A DNA stretch of 64,000 nt. Origin: QHXW01 sp035297145 (GTDB lineage Bacteria > Acidobacteriota > Terriglobia > Bryobacterales > Bryobacteraceae). Numbering within the stretch: position 1 is the first letter of the stretch; every line of letters starts with the position of its first letter. The notes under the pieces are model-generated. The model searched no databases and was not told the origin of the DNA. It saw only the letters and a list, made by a program, of their open reading frames with translations. The DNA lies in NCBI GenBank assembly GCA_035297145.1, contig DATGZN010000112.1:62001-126000 (forward strand). The letters are read 5' to 3'. Of this stretch, positions 17,797-27,117 are shown in pieces. A program made the position numbers and the translations under genes.

Positions 17797-18771
17797 CTAA
17801 TTGCCGGCACTCGCCGCCTTCAAATGGGTGCTCCACGCTCGCTGCAATTCTTCCACAAATCTGTCCGGCTCCTGCACCTCCACCAGCACAGCCGCGCTAT
17901 CACCGTTTGGAGGCAGTAGGACTAATCGCTTACCACCGGCCTCGTAAAGATGAACTTTTTGACCATTGGCGACCTGGAACCAGCCGGAACGGTAATGTGA
18001 GTTCGCGAAGCCGTTGGCTTTCGCGGTTGAACGCCATTCCTTCTCCACGCCGAGGTCCACTACTCGAATATGGGCGACATCCACGCCGTCCGCTTGCAGC
18101 GTGACGGGATAGAAACGGTCGTGGATCGCCAGCGAGTCTGCGGTCAACGTCAATCGCGGCGGCCCCGGCGAGTACGAAACGGCGAAAGCAACAACCGCAA
18201 CTGCCACGACGCCGACGGCAGCTCCTAGCCATGCGAGTCCGGCACCGCGGGGCTCGATCGCGCCAGCCGGCAAACCTCCACCCATTTCCGGAACCGGAGC
18301 TTCTGCCCGCACTGCCGCCAAAAAGCCGTCAACATCGTCCGGACTGAACAGCGTCGTCTTTGTTTCGGTAATCAACACGACCGCCTTCGCGCGGTTCGTC
18401 ACATACCAAGTGCATTTTCCCAGTTTCGTCGTTCGGAACAAACCGTAATACCCGAACAAGCCGCCACTACCCCACAGCCGGAGACAGCCGCGGAAATCGT
18501 CGGCGGTCGCGGCTCGGATTTCACGCACGCCCTCGAGCGGAATGCGGACGCGCCCGATCAGCCGGCGGACGACAATCGACCGCTCCGAAACTGCATAGCC
18601 CAGGGGCGAATACGCATAGCAAACCGCAATCACGACCGCCCCAAGAGCGGCGATCAAGATGTTCTGCGCGGCGAATGCAGCCAAAACCAGGACGCCGCAC
18701 ACGACGCCCGAAATAATCTTCGTCGTCCTGTCATATGACGCGGAGAAGGATTGCGCTCCGTTCGTGGGCAT
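17797..18771 (-). CDS. Membrane protein with bacterial PH domain
   Basis: 324 residues. Two hydrophobic segments form an N-terminal hairpin (about 20-55, IISGVVCGVLVLAAFAAQ then ILIAALGAVVIAVCYAY). A bPH-type domain follows (around YAVSERSIVVRRLIGRVRIPL, GVREIRAATADDF, and FSPDDVDGFLAAV near 145). A third membrane span (about 185-205) leads to a C-terminal beta-rich part of about 110 residues. Such proteins are inner-membrane proteins of unknown role. The stop is 27 bases before the adk ATG on the same strand, so it probably heads an operon with adk and the CarboxypepD_reg protein. Confidence 0.75.
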   Translation of the reverse strand: MPTNGAQSFSASYDRTTKIISGVVCGVLVLAAFAAQNILIAALGAVVIAVCYAYSPLGYAVSERSIVVRRLIGRVRIPLEGVREIRAATADDFRGCLRLWGSGGLFGYYGLFRTTKLGKCTWYVTNRAKAVVLITETKTTLFSPDDVDGFLAAVRAEAPVPEMGGGLPAGAIEPRGAGLAWLGAAVGVVAVAVVAFAVSYSPGPPRLTLTADSLAIHDRFYPVTLQADGVDVAHIRVVDLGVEKEWRSTAKANGFANSHYRSGWFQVANGQKVHLYEAGGKRLVLLPPNGDSAAVLVEVQEPDRFVEELQRAWSTHLKAASAGN

Positions 18772-18842
18772 GGCCGCTTCCTCATCATAATTTTACGCTA
18801 TTCAGACCGATCAGTCGGAAACGTAGCGAGGGGACACGCGCC

Positions 18843-18906
18843 GTTTGCGGGTACCTGCGGCCTTTCGGGTTCGTCGCGCCGGAAAAACCGCGGGTCGCCC
18901 GCAAAC
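18843..18906. repeat. Imperfect palindrome in intergenic region
   Basis: The arms GTTTGCGGGTACCTGCGG (18843-18860) and CCGCGGGTCGCCCGCAAAC (18888-18906) pair as a stem with a small bulge and a 27-base loop. It lies in the 272 bp gap between two divergent genes, where it could be a REP-like element or an RNA hairpin. No ORF is supported in this gap. Confidence 0.45.
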
Positions 18907-19043
18907 AACGCGTTAGCCCCGCGCTACAGGAATGGGTGGTTCATTCGAAACAATGTCGCCAGTGACGCGCATCAACAATTCCTAACCGTAAGCCGCGGAG
19001 TTGCTGCTGCTCCGATCGCGAGCGCACATCATACTGAATACTG

Positions 19044-20426
19044 ATGACTGAGAATCCAATAGGCACTCTGAGTGCGACATCCACCCTCCTCGCCGAGGCT
19101 GCCCAACGCGCCGTCCGCTACCTGGAAGAAATCCAAGATCGCCGTGTTTATCCGTCGGCGGAAGCTCTGCGTGGTCTCGCGGATTTGGGAGGGCCCTTAC
19201 CGGAAAAGCCGCAAAGCCCCATGGAAGTGATTGCGCAGCTCGACGAAATTGGCTCACCTGCCACCGTGGCAAGCACTGGAGGCCGTTATTTCGGATTCGT
19301 CATTGGTGGCGCCTTGCCGGCAACCGTCGCCGCGAACTGGATTGCCTCCGCCTGGGACCAGAACGCCGGCTTGCGCGTGGCATCGCCGGTGGCGGCCCAT
19401 CTGGAGGATATCGTGCTGGCCTGGCTCCTCGAACTCCTCCGCCTTCCGCCCGGCTGCGGTGGCGCGTTCGTCACGGGGGCTCAGATGGCGACATTCACCT
19501 GTCTGGCCGCGGCGCGCCACGCCGTGCTCAAGCGTGCCGGCTGGAACGTGGAATCGGCCGGGCTGTTCGGCGCGCCACCCATTACGGTGGTCGTGAGTGA
19601 AGAGGTGCACGTCACTGTCCTGAAGGCGCTCGCCATGCTCGGACTCGGCAGGGACCGCGTTCAAACCGTACCGTGCGACGCGCAAGGCCGCATGCGGCCC
19701 GACTGTCTCCCGCGTCTGGAGGGTCCCACGATTATCTCGGTCCAAGCCGGGAACGTGAACACCGGTTCGTTTGACCCAACCGGCGAGATCTGCGAGATTG
19801 CTCATTCCGCCGGTGCGTGGGTGCATGTGGACGGCGCTTTTGGTCTTTGGGCCGCCGCCACACCGGAACGCCATCATCTCACCAAGGGCATTGCAGCCGC
19901 CGATTCCTGGTCGACCGACGCGCACAAATGGTTGAATGTCCCCTATGACAGCGGTATTGCTCTGGTGCGCGAGCCTGCTCACCTGCACCAGGCAATGGCG
20001 ATCACCGCGCACTATCTCGACCCGTGCGCCGCCCGTGAGCCCATGCAGTGGGGTCCCGAATCTTCGCGGCGCGCTCGTGCGGTCGAGATTTGGACGGCTC
20101 TACGCTGCCTGGGACGCGAATGCGTGGCTGAACTCGTCAATCAATGCTGCCGCCACGCCCGCACCTTCGCCGATCGTCTGCGCGCCGCGGGTTACGAAAT
20201 CCTCAACGACGTTGTACTGAACCAGGTCTTGGTCGCCTTTGGTGACGACGAGACAACTCAAAAAGTAATTGACGAAATACGCGCCGATGGCACCTGCTGG
20301 TGCGGCGGCACAGTCTGGCACGGCAGGAAAGCCATGCGGATCAGCGTGTCTTCCTGGGCCACTACCGCCGACGACGTGGAAAAAAGCCTGACGGCCATTG
20401 AGACGATTGCTTCGCGGTTCCGCTAA
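19044..20426 (+). CDS. PLP-dependent group II decarboxylase / aminotransferase-like protein
   Basis: 460 residues, fold-type I PLP enzyme of the glutamate/aromatic amino acid decarboxylase group. Motifs are GGRYFGFVIGG near residue 80, TGAQMATFTCLAAAR (about 144-158), AWVHVDGAFGLWA with D263, and the Schiff-base lysine in STDAHKWLNVPYDSG (K295). The C-terminal small domain ends with ISVSSWATT. Members decarboxylate aromatic amino acids, glutamate or diaminobutyrate; the substrate is not assignable from sequence alone. It lies alone, facing the chitinase gene. It is read from the ATG at 19044 and no strong ribosome site is seen upstream, so the start is moderately certain. Confidence 0.85.
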   Translation: MTENPIGTLSATSTLLAEAAQRAVRYLEEIQDRRVYPSAEALRGLADLGGPLPEKPQSPMEVIAQLDEIGSPATVASTGGRYFGFVIGGALPATVAANWIASAWDQNAGLRVASPVAAHLEDIVLAWLLELLRLPPGCGGAFVTGAQMATFTCLAAARHAVLKRAGWNVESAGLFGAPPITVVVSEEVHVTVLKALAMLGLGRDRVQTVPCDAQGRMRPDCLPRLEGPTIISVQAGNVNTGSFDPTGEICEIAHSAGAWVHVDGAFGLWAAATPERHHLTKGIAAADSWSTDAHKWLNVPYDSGIALVREPAHLHQAMAITAHYLDPCAAREPMQWGPESSRRARAVEIWTALRCLGRECVAELVNQCCRHARTFADRLRAAGYEILNDVVLNQVLVAFGDDETTQKVIDEIRADGTCWCGGTVWHGRKAMRISVSSWATTADDVEKSLTAIETIASRFR

Positions 20427-20439
20427 GTCGGATACGCGA

Positions 20440-20568
20440 TCAGGGCGTCTTTCGTCGCGGCGCGATGACGCGCCCGCGCAAGACGACCGTCGAGACTTGC
20501 CTGCTGTTATGAATATCATCGAGCGGATTGGCATTCAGAAGCACCAGGTCCGCCGGATTTTTTCTAAT
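20440..20568 (-). pseudogene. C-terminal remnant of an amidohydrolase
   Basis: The minus strand encodes about 42 codons reading NPADLVLLNANPLDDI, then HNSRQVSTVVLRGRVI and a few residues to a TGA at 20440-20442. This is the very conserved C-terminal end of metal-dependent amidohydrolases (imidazolonepropionase/dihydroorotase-like superfamily). Everything upstream, including the metal-binding part, is missing. The fragment begins right at the stop codon of the chitinase gene, which reads in another frame. The chitinase segment appears to have replaced the front of the amidohydrolase gene. Confidence 0.7.
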
Positions 20569-21886
20569 GTCCCAGGAACTCGGCCATGGTCTTCACCATG
20601 GTGCCGTTTGCGTCGTCGTCCTTGAGCGCCCATACATAAGCTCCCCCAAGTCCTCTGGCATCGACGTACAGCATCTTTAACAACGCCGTGGCCGGATTGT
20701 CGAAAGTGTAGAACGTTCCGGGTGTCGGGTCGAAGAGCGTAACCGCAACTCTCAGCGGGTCGAAATGAACGCTATAGCCGTTGGCCTCGAGATTCACCAA
20801 CGTAGAGTAAGTGGCAACCCCCGGCGTCAGCAGCGTATCGCATCCGGCCGTGTTGCCGCTCCAGTCAGGACACAATCCCTTTCCGTTCGCCAACGGAACC
20901 GGAGATGGACCGGTGGAATTCTGATACAAGCCGTGGTTCACGTTGGGAACGCCCGTCCAGCCCGCGCCATATAGCGGTAAGCCCATCGTGTATTTCGAGG
21001 GCGGCACGCCGGCTTTTAGATACGCATCCACCGTGTCGTTAATATCGAGACCCTGGCCGAACGCGGGATCCTGCCGCGAATCCAACAGCGGTGAGGCGTC
21101 GTTGGTTTGCGTGTCCCACGATCCGGCGTAGTTGTACCCATCGATCGTAATGAAATCCACCGCCTTGGCGGCCTTCGCCAGGTCGATATTCACGTAGTTC
21201 TGCGAGCCGGCCGGCCCATCGAATGACAGGATGTACTTCTTGCCGGTGGTAGCGGAGAGCTGGTCCAGCTGATTGCGGAACTCTTGCAGCAAGGCGGTGA
21301 AATTCTGCGTGTCGCTCGCCGTCGGAAACTCCCAGTCGATGTTGATGCCATCAAACAGGCCTGGCGCCGTAATACCAGGAGCGATGTTGCCTTCGATGAA
21401 CATGCCGATGCAGGAAGCGGCCAGCGCCTGGCGGCCCGCTTCGGTACTCGCCGCAGCGGAAAAATTCGCCGTGTTGGCGGCAGATGCTCCGCCTAAAGAA
21501 ATCAAAACATGCAAATTGGGATGAAGCTGCTCGAGCTGCTGTATGGCGGCGAAATTGCCGTACATCGGTCCGGTGTAAGCAGCTCCGCTGACACTGGGAA
21601 GATATGGAGACTGGTAATCGGCCCAGGGGTCCGCGATCGCGCACGCGGGAGTTGCATTTACGTTAGCGAAGGCATAGATCAGGTGCGTCAGTTTGTTGGC
21701 CACCCCGTTCTGCTGGAGGTTGGCGATGTTGTACCCGGCATAGTAGATACTCCACTCTTCGAAGTATCCACCGAGAATTTTGTCTTGCGGGCGGTTTTGT
21801 GCGAGTGAGGGAAGATTAAGTAGTGCCAGTACCAGGAAGCTCGTGAACAGAGCCCGGCACAGGCGTTGAGAACGGCTCGTTGTCAT
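20564..21886 (-). CDS. Secreted GH18 chitinase
   Basis: 440 residues from the ATG at 21886, chosen because GGAGG lies eight bases upstream. A signal peptide (ends LPSLAQ) precedes a GH18 TIM barrel: KILGGYFEEWSIYY (strand 1), HLIYAFANVN, HVLISLGGAS (the SxGG motif), and the catalytic DGINIDWEF motif with acid E186. YVWALKDDD near the end is the conserved last strand with W. It hydrolyses beta-1,4-linked N-acetylglucosamine polymers with substrate-assisted catalysis. No chitin-binding module is attached. With the GH30-like gene 3 kb away it suggests a polysaccharide-degrading lifestyle. Confidence 0.93.
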   Translation of the reverse strand: MTTSRSQRLCRALFTSFLVLALLNLPSLAQNRPQDKILGGYFEEWSIYYAGYNIANLQQNGVANKLTHLIYAFANVNATPACAIADPWADYQSPYLPSVSGAAYTGPMYGNFAAIQQLEQLHPNLHVLISLGGASAANTANFSAAASTEAGRQALAASCIGMFIEGNIAPGITAPGLFDGINIDWEFPTASDTQNFTALLQEFRNQLDQLSATTGKKYILSFDGPAGSQNYVNIDLAKAAKAVDFITIDGYNYAGSWDTQTNDASPLLDSRQDPAFGQGLDINDTVDAYLKAGVPPSKYTMGLPLYGAGWTGVPNVNHGLYQNSTGPSPVPLANGKGLCPDWSGNTAGCDTLLTPGVATYSTLVNLEANGYSVHFDPLRVAVTLFDPTPGTFYTFDNPATALLKMLYVDARGLGGAYVWALKDDDANGTMVKTMAEFLGH

Positions 21887-22187
21887 AGAAAACGCCTCCA
21901 TCGTGGTGTAGTACCACGCGATCAGTTTTGCGACGCATTGCCTCCCCCTTTTGCCTGCCAAGCTTTCTGTTTTGGCATGCTGCCCGCCATCGATTGTACA
22001 TCCAATCGAGTGAATTTACGACCTTGTCATCTGTTTCTGTGTTTACAGTGGCTCCGGCGGCCATTGCCGGCGATGGGCGCGTCGGCCGACGGTGAGCTGG
22101 AGTGTTAGACGGTTGCAGCCTGTCCCTCAGATACCGCTCCGTCGTTCTGACGGATAGTGAACCATCAGGGCTAGATACGTCGATCGG
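21887..22187. other. Intergenic region between kinase and chitinase genes
   Basis: These 301 bp hold no plausible gene. The right end follows the kinase stop and the left end must contain the chitinase promoter and ribosome site. A short dyad (CCGTCGTTCTGACGG, 22139-22153) could be a weak hairpin, without a T-run. Confidence 0.4.
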
Positions 22188-24743
22188 TTACTTCAACCCC
22201 TTCACCAGATACAAATCCGACGTTGCCTGCCGGTAGTTATACGCGTAGGCGCGCCCATCGGGCGTCACGCGAAGGTTGGAGACCTCGTCTACCGGGCGCG
22301 AGGGATGAATCTCTTTCCATGGCTTGCGCTCGCCTGTATCGATATTGAGGATGGCGACCCGCATCATCTTGTTCGTGTCAGCGTGAGTTCGCACGAAGAT
22401 GGAGTGGTTGTCGCTGTACCAGCCGGCGGGAATATCGTGCGGCGTCAAGCCGCGCATGTCACTTTGCTTGCCGTCACCGATTGAGTAGATGTGCCACGCG
22501 CCATCCGGTCCGCGATGGAAAAATCGCCGGCCATCGGGAGAGAGTAACGGCAGACCCTCGCCCGACATGCCTTCCGGCGATACTGGCCGCACCGTTCCAG
22601 CCACGGCATCCCAGGCGAAAAGCTGCCAGGGGCCCTTCTTCCCCGGAAGGGCGCCCATCACCAGGTAGTTCTGGTCTCCCGGCAGCCAGCCGACCAGCAG
22701 ACCTGACCCCTTGACCAGACCGGGAACCGTGACCTCCTTCTCCTCGCCTGTCCCGGTCGGCAGCAGCACAAATTTCCGCGTGACCCCGTCTTGCGTGGTA
22801 TACCCTGCGAGCCATTTGCCATCGGGAGAGAAGGCGAATCCGTTGCCTTCGCCCAGGCGAACCGCAGGCGAGCCGTCCGTTCGCCGCAGGTACATGCTGC
22901 CGTGGGGACCTCCACTTGCACCCACGGCGTTGGTCAGGATCATGCTGCCGTCCTGCGAAATGCTCGAAACGTATGTCGCGTCCAGAACCGAAAGGTCCCG
23001 CTCGGCGGTTTCGCCGGGCGCCACGCCCAGAATCCCCACGCGTGTCGTGTCGGTGCTGATGAGGGCTTCCCCTCTGCGCGACAGGTCATGCAGCTTGACT
23101 TCGCCCGGAAACCGCGCAATCACGCGGCGTTTACCGTTCAAGCCCAGCCCGTAGATGGTTCCTAGATCGTTGGCATCGAGTGAGCGGAACCAGATTTCCC
23201 GGCCATCCCGGGACCAGAACAGCCGCGCGTTTTCCGCCATCGAAATTTGGCTGGAAACCACCCCGAGGTATTGACGCTTCCCGGCGCGGTCGATCGTCAT
23301 AATCCCAACGCGGCTACCTTGGTCGTACACGCAGAAAGCCACGCGCTCGCCATCGGGTGAAATGCGCAGTCCAAAAGCCGGCCACTCCGATTCCAAGAGC
23401 ACCGTGCCTTCCGGATATTCCAGGCGCCATTTCCCGTTAACGCGGCGGGAAAGCGCCCCCGATTTTCCATCCGCTGTCCAGTCGCCCGCGAACACGTGCT
23501 CCAGCAGCTCCCGCGTCTGCCCGCCGGTGATGGAATTACGCGCCAGCGTTCCCGAGCCATCCGGATCGAACGGGCCAACCAGAAGTGCGAGATCGTTTGC
23601 GGCCGATACCGAGAGGAGTTGGCTGTTTTCGGGCATCATCAGATCGCGCGATTCGGGATTGCCCGGCGTCACCAGGTACGTGCGACCGGGTCCGCCCTCC
23701 CAGTTCGCCGTGTAGATCACAGCGTCGCCAACGAACCGCGCTGCCGAAATGTGGCCCTGGCGAAACGTGAGCCGCTCGAATTCCGGAGGGTTTTGAACCG
23801 CGGTGCGATCACGCAGCAGATAACCGCCCGCGACCAGGAAAACCGCGACGGCGGCTATGGCCGCAACGCGCAGCCATTTTGAGTGCGAAACAGGTTCCGG
23901 TGCAATCATCGCGGGCTGGCTTCCAGAGACGGTGGAAATAGATCGCAGCGCGAAAGCCAGGTCCGCGGCGGATTGAAACCGCTGATCCGCTTGCTTTTCC
24001 AGGCAGCGGCGCATGATCGCATCGAGTGCCGGGTTTCCGCTGGCCGGCGGGTCATCTTTCAGAATTGCGCTCAGTACTTCGGCTGCCGAGCCTGCCTCAA
24101 AGGCGCGTTTACTTGTCGCTAGCTCGTATAAAATACAGCCGAAACTGAAGATGTCCGAGCGCCGGTCAACGGGCTCGCCCCGTACTTGTTCTGGCGACAT
24201 GTAACCCACTGTGCCCATTACAATTCCGGGTTGCGAGAGCACTGCAGTTGCGGTTTCGTCGCCGGTGGAAATGGGGATTTGCTTGGCCAAGCCGAAATCC
24301 AGAATCTTGGCGCGGCCGTCGCGCGTAACCATAATGTTTTCAGGCTTCAGGTCGCGATGCACGATGCCAACACCGTGCGCGGCGGCCAGTCCGTCAGAGA
24401 TTTGGGAGGCGAGATCGGTCAACTTGCGCGCGCTCAAAGGCCCGCGCCGGATGAGCGCGCGAAGTGATTCACCCTCAACGAGTTCCGAGACCATGTAGGC
24501 CATATCGCCATCCGTGCCTACGTCGTACACCGCTACAATGTTGGGATGATTGAGGATACCGACGGCCCTGGCCTCGGCTTCGAAGCGCTGCCGGCGGTCG
24601 GAGTCGCGAGCCAGATCAGGGGGCAGGACCTTTACAGCCACGAAGCGGCCGAGGCGGGTGTCGCGGGCGCGCCACACTTCGCCCATGCCGCCTTCACCCA
24701 GTTTTTCAACGATTTGGTAGCTACCGAGCGTGCGGCCAACCAT
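22188..24743 (-). CDS. Ser/Thr protein kinase with C-terminal beta-propeller
   Basis: 851 residues. A Hanks-type kinase domain occupies about 1-270: glycine loop KLGEGGMGEVWRARD, ATP lysine K38 in VAVKVL, HRDLKPEN with catalytic D131, DFG at 149-151, and the activation-loop end MSPEQVRGE. One membrane span follows (about 290-310, VAAIAAVAVFLVAGGYLL). The outside part is a TolB/WD40-like propeller of about 540 residues with repeated SPDG(K/R/E) motifs. This kinase-TM-propeller layout is a large family in Acidobacteriota. It probably senses something in the periplasm and phosphorylates cytoplasmic partners, but no partner is adjacent. It looks monocistronic. Confidence 0.92.
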   Translation of the reverse strand: MVGRTLGSYQIVEKLGEGGMGEVWRARDTRLGRFVAVKVLPPDLARDSDRRQRFEAEARAVGILNHPNIVAVYDVGTDGDMAYMVSELVEGESLRALIRRGPLSARKLTDLASQISDGLAAAHGVGIVHRDLKPENIMVTRDGRAKILDFGLAKQIPISTGDETATAVLSQPGIVMGTVGYMSPEQVRGEPVDRRSDIFSFGCILYELATSKRAFEAGSAAEVLSAILKDDPPASGNPALDAIMRRCLEKQADQRFQSAADLAFALRSISTVSGSQPAMIAPEPVSHSKWLRVAAIAAVAVFLVAGGYLLRDRTAVQNPPEFERLTFRQGHISAARFVGDAVIYTANWEGGPGRTYLVTPGNPESRDLMMPENSQLLSVSAANDLALLVGPFDPDGSGTLARNSITGGQTRELLEHVFAGDWTADGKSGALSRRVNGKWRLEYPEGTVLLESEWPAFGLRISPDGERVAFCVYDQGSRVGIMTIDRAGKRQYLGVVSSQISMAENARLFWSRDGREIWFRSLDANDLGTIYGLGLNGKRRVIARFPGEVKLHDLSRRGEALISTDTTRVGILGVAPGETAERDLSVLDATYVSSISQDGSMILTNAVGASGGPHGSMYLRRTDGSPAVRLGEGNGFAFSPDGKWLAGYTTQDGVTRKFVLLPTGTGEEKEVTVPGLVKGSGLLVGWLPGDQNYLVMGALPGKKGPWQLFAWDAVAGTVRPVSPEGMSGEGLPLLSPDGRRFFHRGPDGAWHIYSIGDGKQSDMRGLTPHDIPAGWYSDNHSIFVRTHADTNKMMRVAILNIDTGERKPWKEIHPSRPVDEVSNLRVTPDGRAYAYNYRQATSDLYLVKGLK

Positions 24744-24827
24744 TAGCGGGAACTATAACACGACGGCGAGAAAAATCTTAAAAACTGCCCAACCAGGGCC
24801 GATGAGCTAATAGGAGGCGCCTAGCCT

Positions 24828-25019
24828 ATGTCGATCAGCGGTGTTAGCAGTCCCAACCCAGTGAACTACGCCTATCAAACGCAGGCCAATCAGCAACCCC
24901 CGGCCAAGCCGACTCACAACCAGCCGACGGATACCACGCCGCAGCAGGACAAAGTCCAATTGAGCAGCGCCGCCAAGAGCGCTTCGGGCGATGTTGACCA
25001 CGACGGAGACAGCCATTAA
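24828..25019 (+). CDS. Small hydrophilic protein, 63 residues
   Basis: Family not recognised. The product starts SISGVSSPNPVNYAYQTQ, is rich in Q, P, N and T, and ends QDKVQLSSAAKSASGD followed by an acidic DVDHDGDSH tail. There is no hydrophobic segment. The gene has a good ribosome site (TAGGAGG about 12 bases upstream) and a composition that differs between codon positions, so it is probably real. A DKVxLSxAA ending is also seen in small proteins tied to flagellar or secretion systems, e.g. FlgM-like tails, but the match is too short to name it. It is divergent from the Ser/Thr kinase and upstream of no rightward gene. Confidence 0.55.
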   Translation: MSISGVSSPNPVNYAYQTQANQQPPAKPTHNQPTDTTPQQDKVQLSSAAKSASGDVDHDGDSH

Positions 25020-25057
25020 ACCTCATGAGGTGAACATGCAACACTAGTTCACCTCGA

Positions 25058-26476
25058 CTATTTCTTTAATCCACCCACCAGCGTAAAGACCGCCTCGTCG
25101 GGCAGATCCAGCTTTGCGACGCCTTCACTGGAAGATACCGCCGCCACTTTCTGGCAATTCAACGTGGGGGTGGTTATGAACAGGTCGAACGGTTCAGAGG
25201 CTTCGACTCCGCTAAGCACCAGGTCAACTCTCTTAGGGCCGCCTTCCTTTACACCCACCACCACGAGACTGCTCGTGCTTGTGTCGAAGAAAGCCGACAC
25301 CGTAAGGCCAGCGGTATCGCTCACGGCACCGATGCGCTGCGCTCCCGGCTTAACAAAGTGATATAGCTGGCGCGTGGCGTAGTAGCGTTTGCGCGGCGTG
25401 TAGATGTGATCAGCGCTGCGGAATAGGCCGTAAAACGTCAGGCGGCGGGCGCACTCCTCGTAGTCGTCGAAGGCATCGAAGAAAAAAACAGCGCTGGCGC
25501 CCTGATTCAGCGCAGTGAGCGCGCGGCGGTTGGCGGCGAGCGAGAAGTTTTTCCAGTCGTTGCCGTCGGTTCTGTCTTGATCATTCAGATCGCCGTATTC
25601 GGTGAGCCACACGGGCATGTGCGGGTACAGGCTGCTGCGGACGCGTTCCACCTGCGGGCCGACCGAGTTCTCGCCGTAAGTGTGCAGCGTAAGCGCGCCC
25701 ACCTGCTTCATCAGCTCGGGATCGGCCAGGATCGGCGTGATGTAGTCGTTGGTGATGACGGCCTGATCGGCGGGGGTGAGACGGATGTCGCCCATACCTT
25801 CTTTGTTCAGGCGGCGGGCGACGGCGGCCAGCACCTTGGGCGCTTCCTCGGGATCGATGCGGGGGCCTTCAGGCGGGTAGCAATCGGTCTCGTTGAACGG
25901 GCTGAAATACTCGAAATCAATGCCGGCCTTTTTGCGCGCATAGATGACCATCGAGACCACCATTTCGGCGAACTCGTCGTACATGGCGGGCTTGAGGGCG
26001 CGCTGTTTGCTGTCGGTCTGGCAGACCTTGTGTTTCGGCGGAGCCCAATGGTCGTCGAGCATCCAATCGGGAACCGGACCCATGAGTCCGATCACCGGCC
26101 GGATGCCGCGTGAGTTGAGAAACCGCAGGCCGTTCCAGGTGGCTTCGAAAACAGGCGACGAGTAACGGTCGTTGTAGTATTCCCAGTTCATGACGTTGGG
26201 ATCGTCGTTGTCGTTGGTCTCCTCCCAATTGCTGTAGACCAGATAGGGGACGACGCGGAACATGGTGGCGCCCAGATCTTTGATCAGCTTGTCGAACATG
26301 GGCTTTTGATCGTCACGGAAGTACGGCCCGGTGTAGTTGACGCCGAAACCCTGGATGAACTGGTAGCGTTCAGAAGGCGCAAGCGTGATGCGGGCGGCTG
26401 GGGACGGCTGGGCCATGGCCGAACTTGCGAGAGCGACAGCGCACAGCGTGAGCAGCAAGTTCCATCGTGAAGGCAT
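25058..26476 (-). CDS. Secreted GH30-like glycoside hydrolase (clan A)
   Basis: 472 residues from the ATG at 26476, which begins a clear signal peptide (RWNLLLTLCAVALASSAMAQ). The catalytic barrel starts YQFIQGFGVNYTGPYF, the usual strand-1 motif of GH30. The acid/base lies in SPFNETDC (E196) and the nucleophile in PVWLTEYGD (E293), the pair expected in clan GH-A. A C-terminal beta-sandwich (about 370-472) wraps the barrel as in GH30. Likely substrates are beta-linked polysaccharides (glucan, xylan or galactan); specificity cannot be set. An upstream in-frame extension to 26632 has no export signal and was discarded. It stands alone. Confidence 0.82.
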   Translation of the reverse strand: MPSRWNLLLTLCAVALASSAMAQPSPAARITLAPSERYQFIQGFGVNYTGPYFRDDQKPMFDKLIKDLGATMFRVVPYLVYSNWEETNDNDDPNVMNWEYYNDRYSSPVFEATWNGLRFLNSRGIRPVIGLMGPVPDWMLDDHWAPPKHKVCQTDSKQRALKPAMYDEFAEMVVSMVIYARKKAGIDFEYFSPFNETDCYPPEGPRIDPEEAPKVLAAVARRLNKEGMGDIRLTPADQAVITNDYITPILADPELMKQVGALTLHTYGENSVGPQVERVRSSLYPHMPVWLTEYGDLNDQDRTDGNDWKNFSLAANRRALTALNQGASAVFFFDAFDDYEECARRLTFYGLFRSADHIYTPRKRYYATRQLYHFVKPGAQRIGAVSDTAGLTVSAFFDTSTSSLVVVGVKEGGPKRVDLVLSGVEASEPFDLFITTPTLNCQKVAAVSSSEGVAKLDLPDEAVFTLVGGLKK

Positions 26477-27117
26477 GCTCCACACTGTATCGCAGGGAGA
26501 TCGCATCCGGGGGGCTAAATGCCGGAATACCTCGCGCGCCAAGGGGGCTGACGACCACCACCATGCCGTTGGCGCACAGAGAATGTTCTCCCGTTTAGCG
26601 ACTGCGCGAGAATTTTTGAAACTAATCACCACAGGTTTTCACATATTCCTGTGTATGTGCCAACCGGCAGAGCTGCGGAGCGGTGGAAAATGGCGAGCGC
26701 AGCGAATGCAAAGAACACCGTCGAGGTGGGTGTTAGCGACGGATTTTCCGCCGGATACCTGGCGAGTGCGCGCAAAGGCGTCGCATGGCTAGCGGCAAAA
26801 ATTGCGTGTCTTAGCAAAAATCCGAAGTAACAATCGGACAATTATGTAATAAGGGCTACTTACTTTCCGCACCACTCCGCATAGTTCCTACCCTCGTTTA
26901 CGCCATAACCGAATATCAGCCGAGGTGTGCTTCGCAGTACTCTACGACCGTAATATTTCTTTTCCACCTGCGGAAGGGAGGGTCACGTTATGTTACCAAT
27001 GCCTTGGCCGAAGAGTTAGCTAGCTGAAATCAGCAGGGCCAATCGGCCTGCGAGCCTGATCGATCGTTGCCAGAACCACAGCGATCTACATGGTAAGATT
27101 GAGCGACGGAATAACGG
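26477..27117. other. 641 bp gene-poor region between divergent genes
   Basis: No coding frame with convincing composition is visible. A dyad CACAGG-N12-CCTGTG at 26630-26653 may be an operator, about 150 bp upstream of the GH30-like gene. The right half (26850-27000) is less GC-rich than the neighbouring genes and probably carries promoters. Confidence 0.4.
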
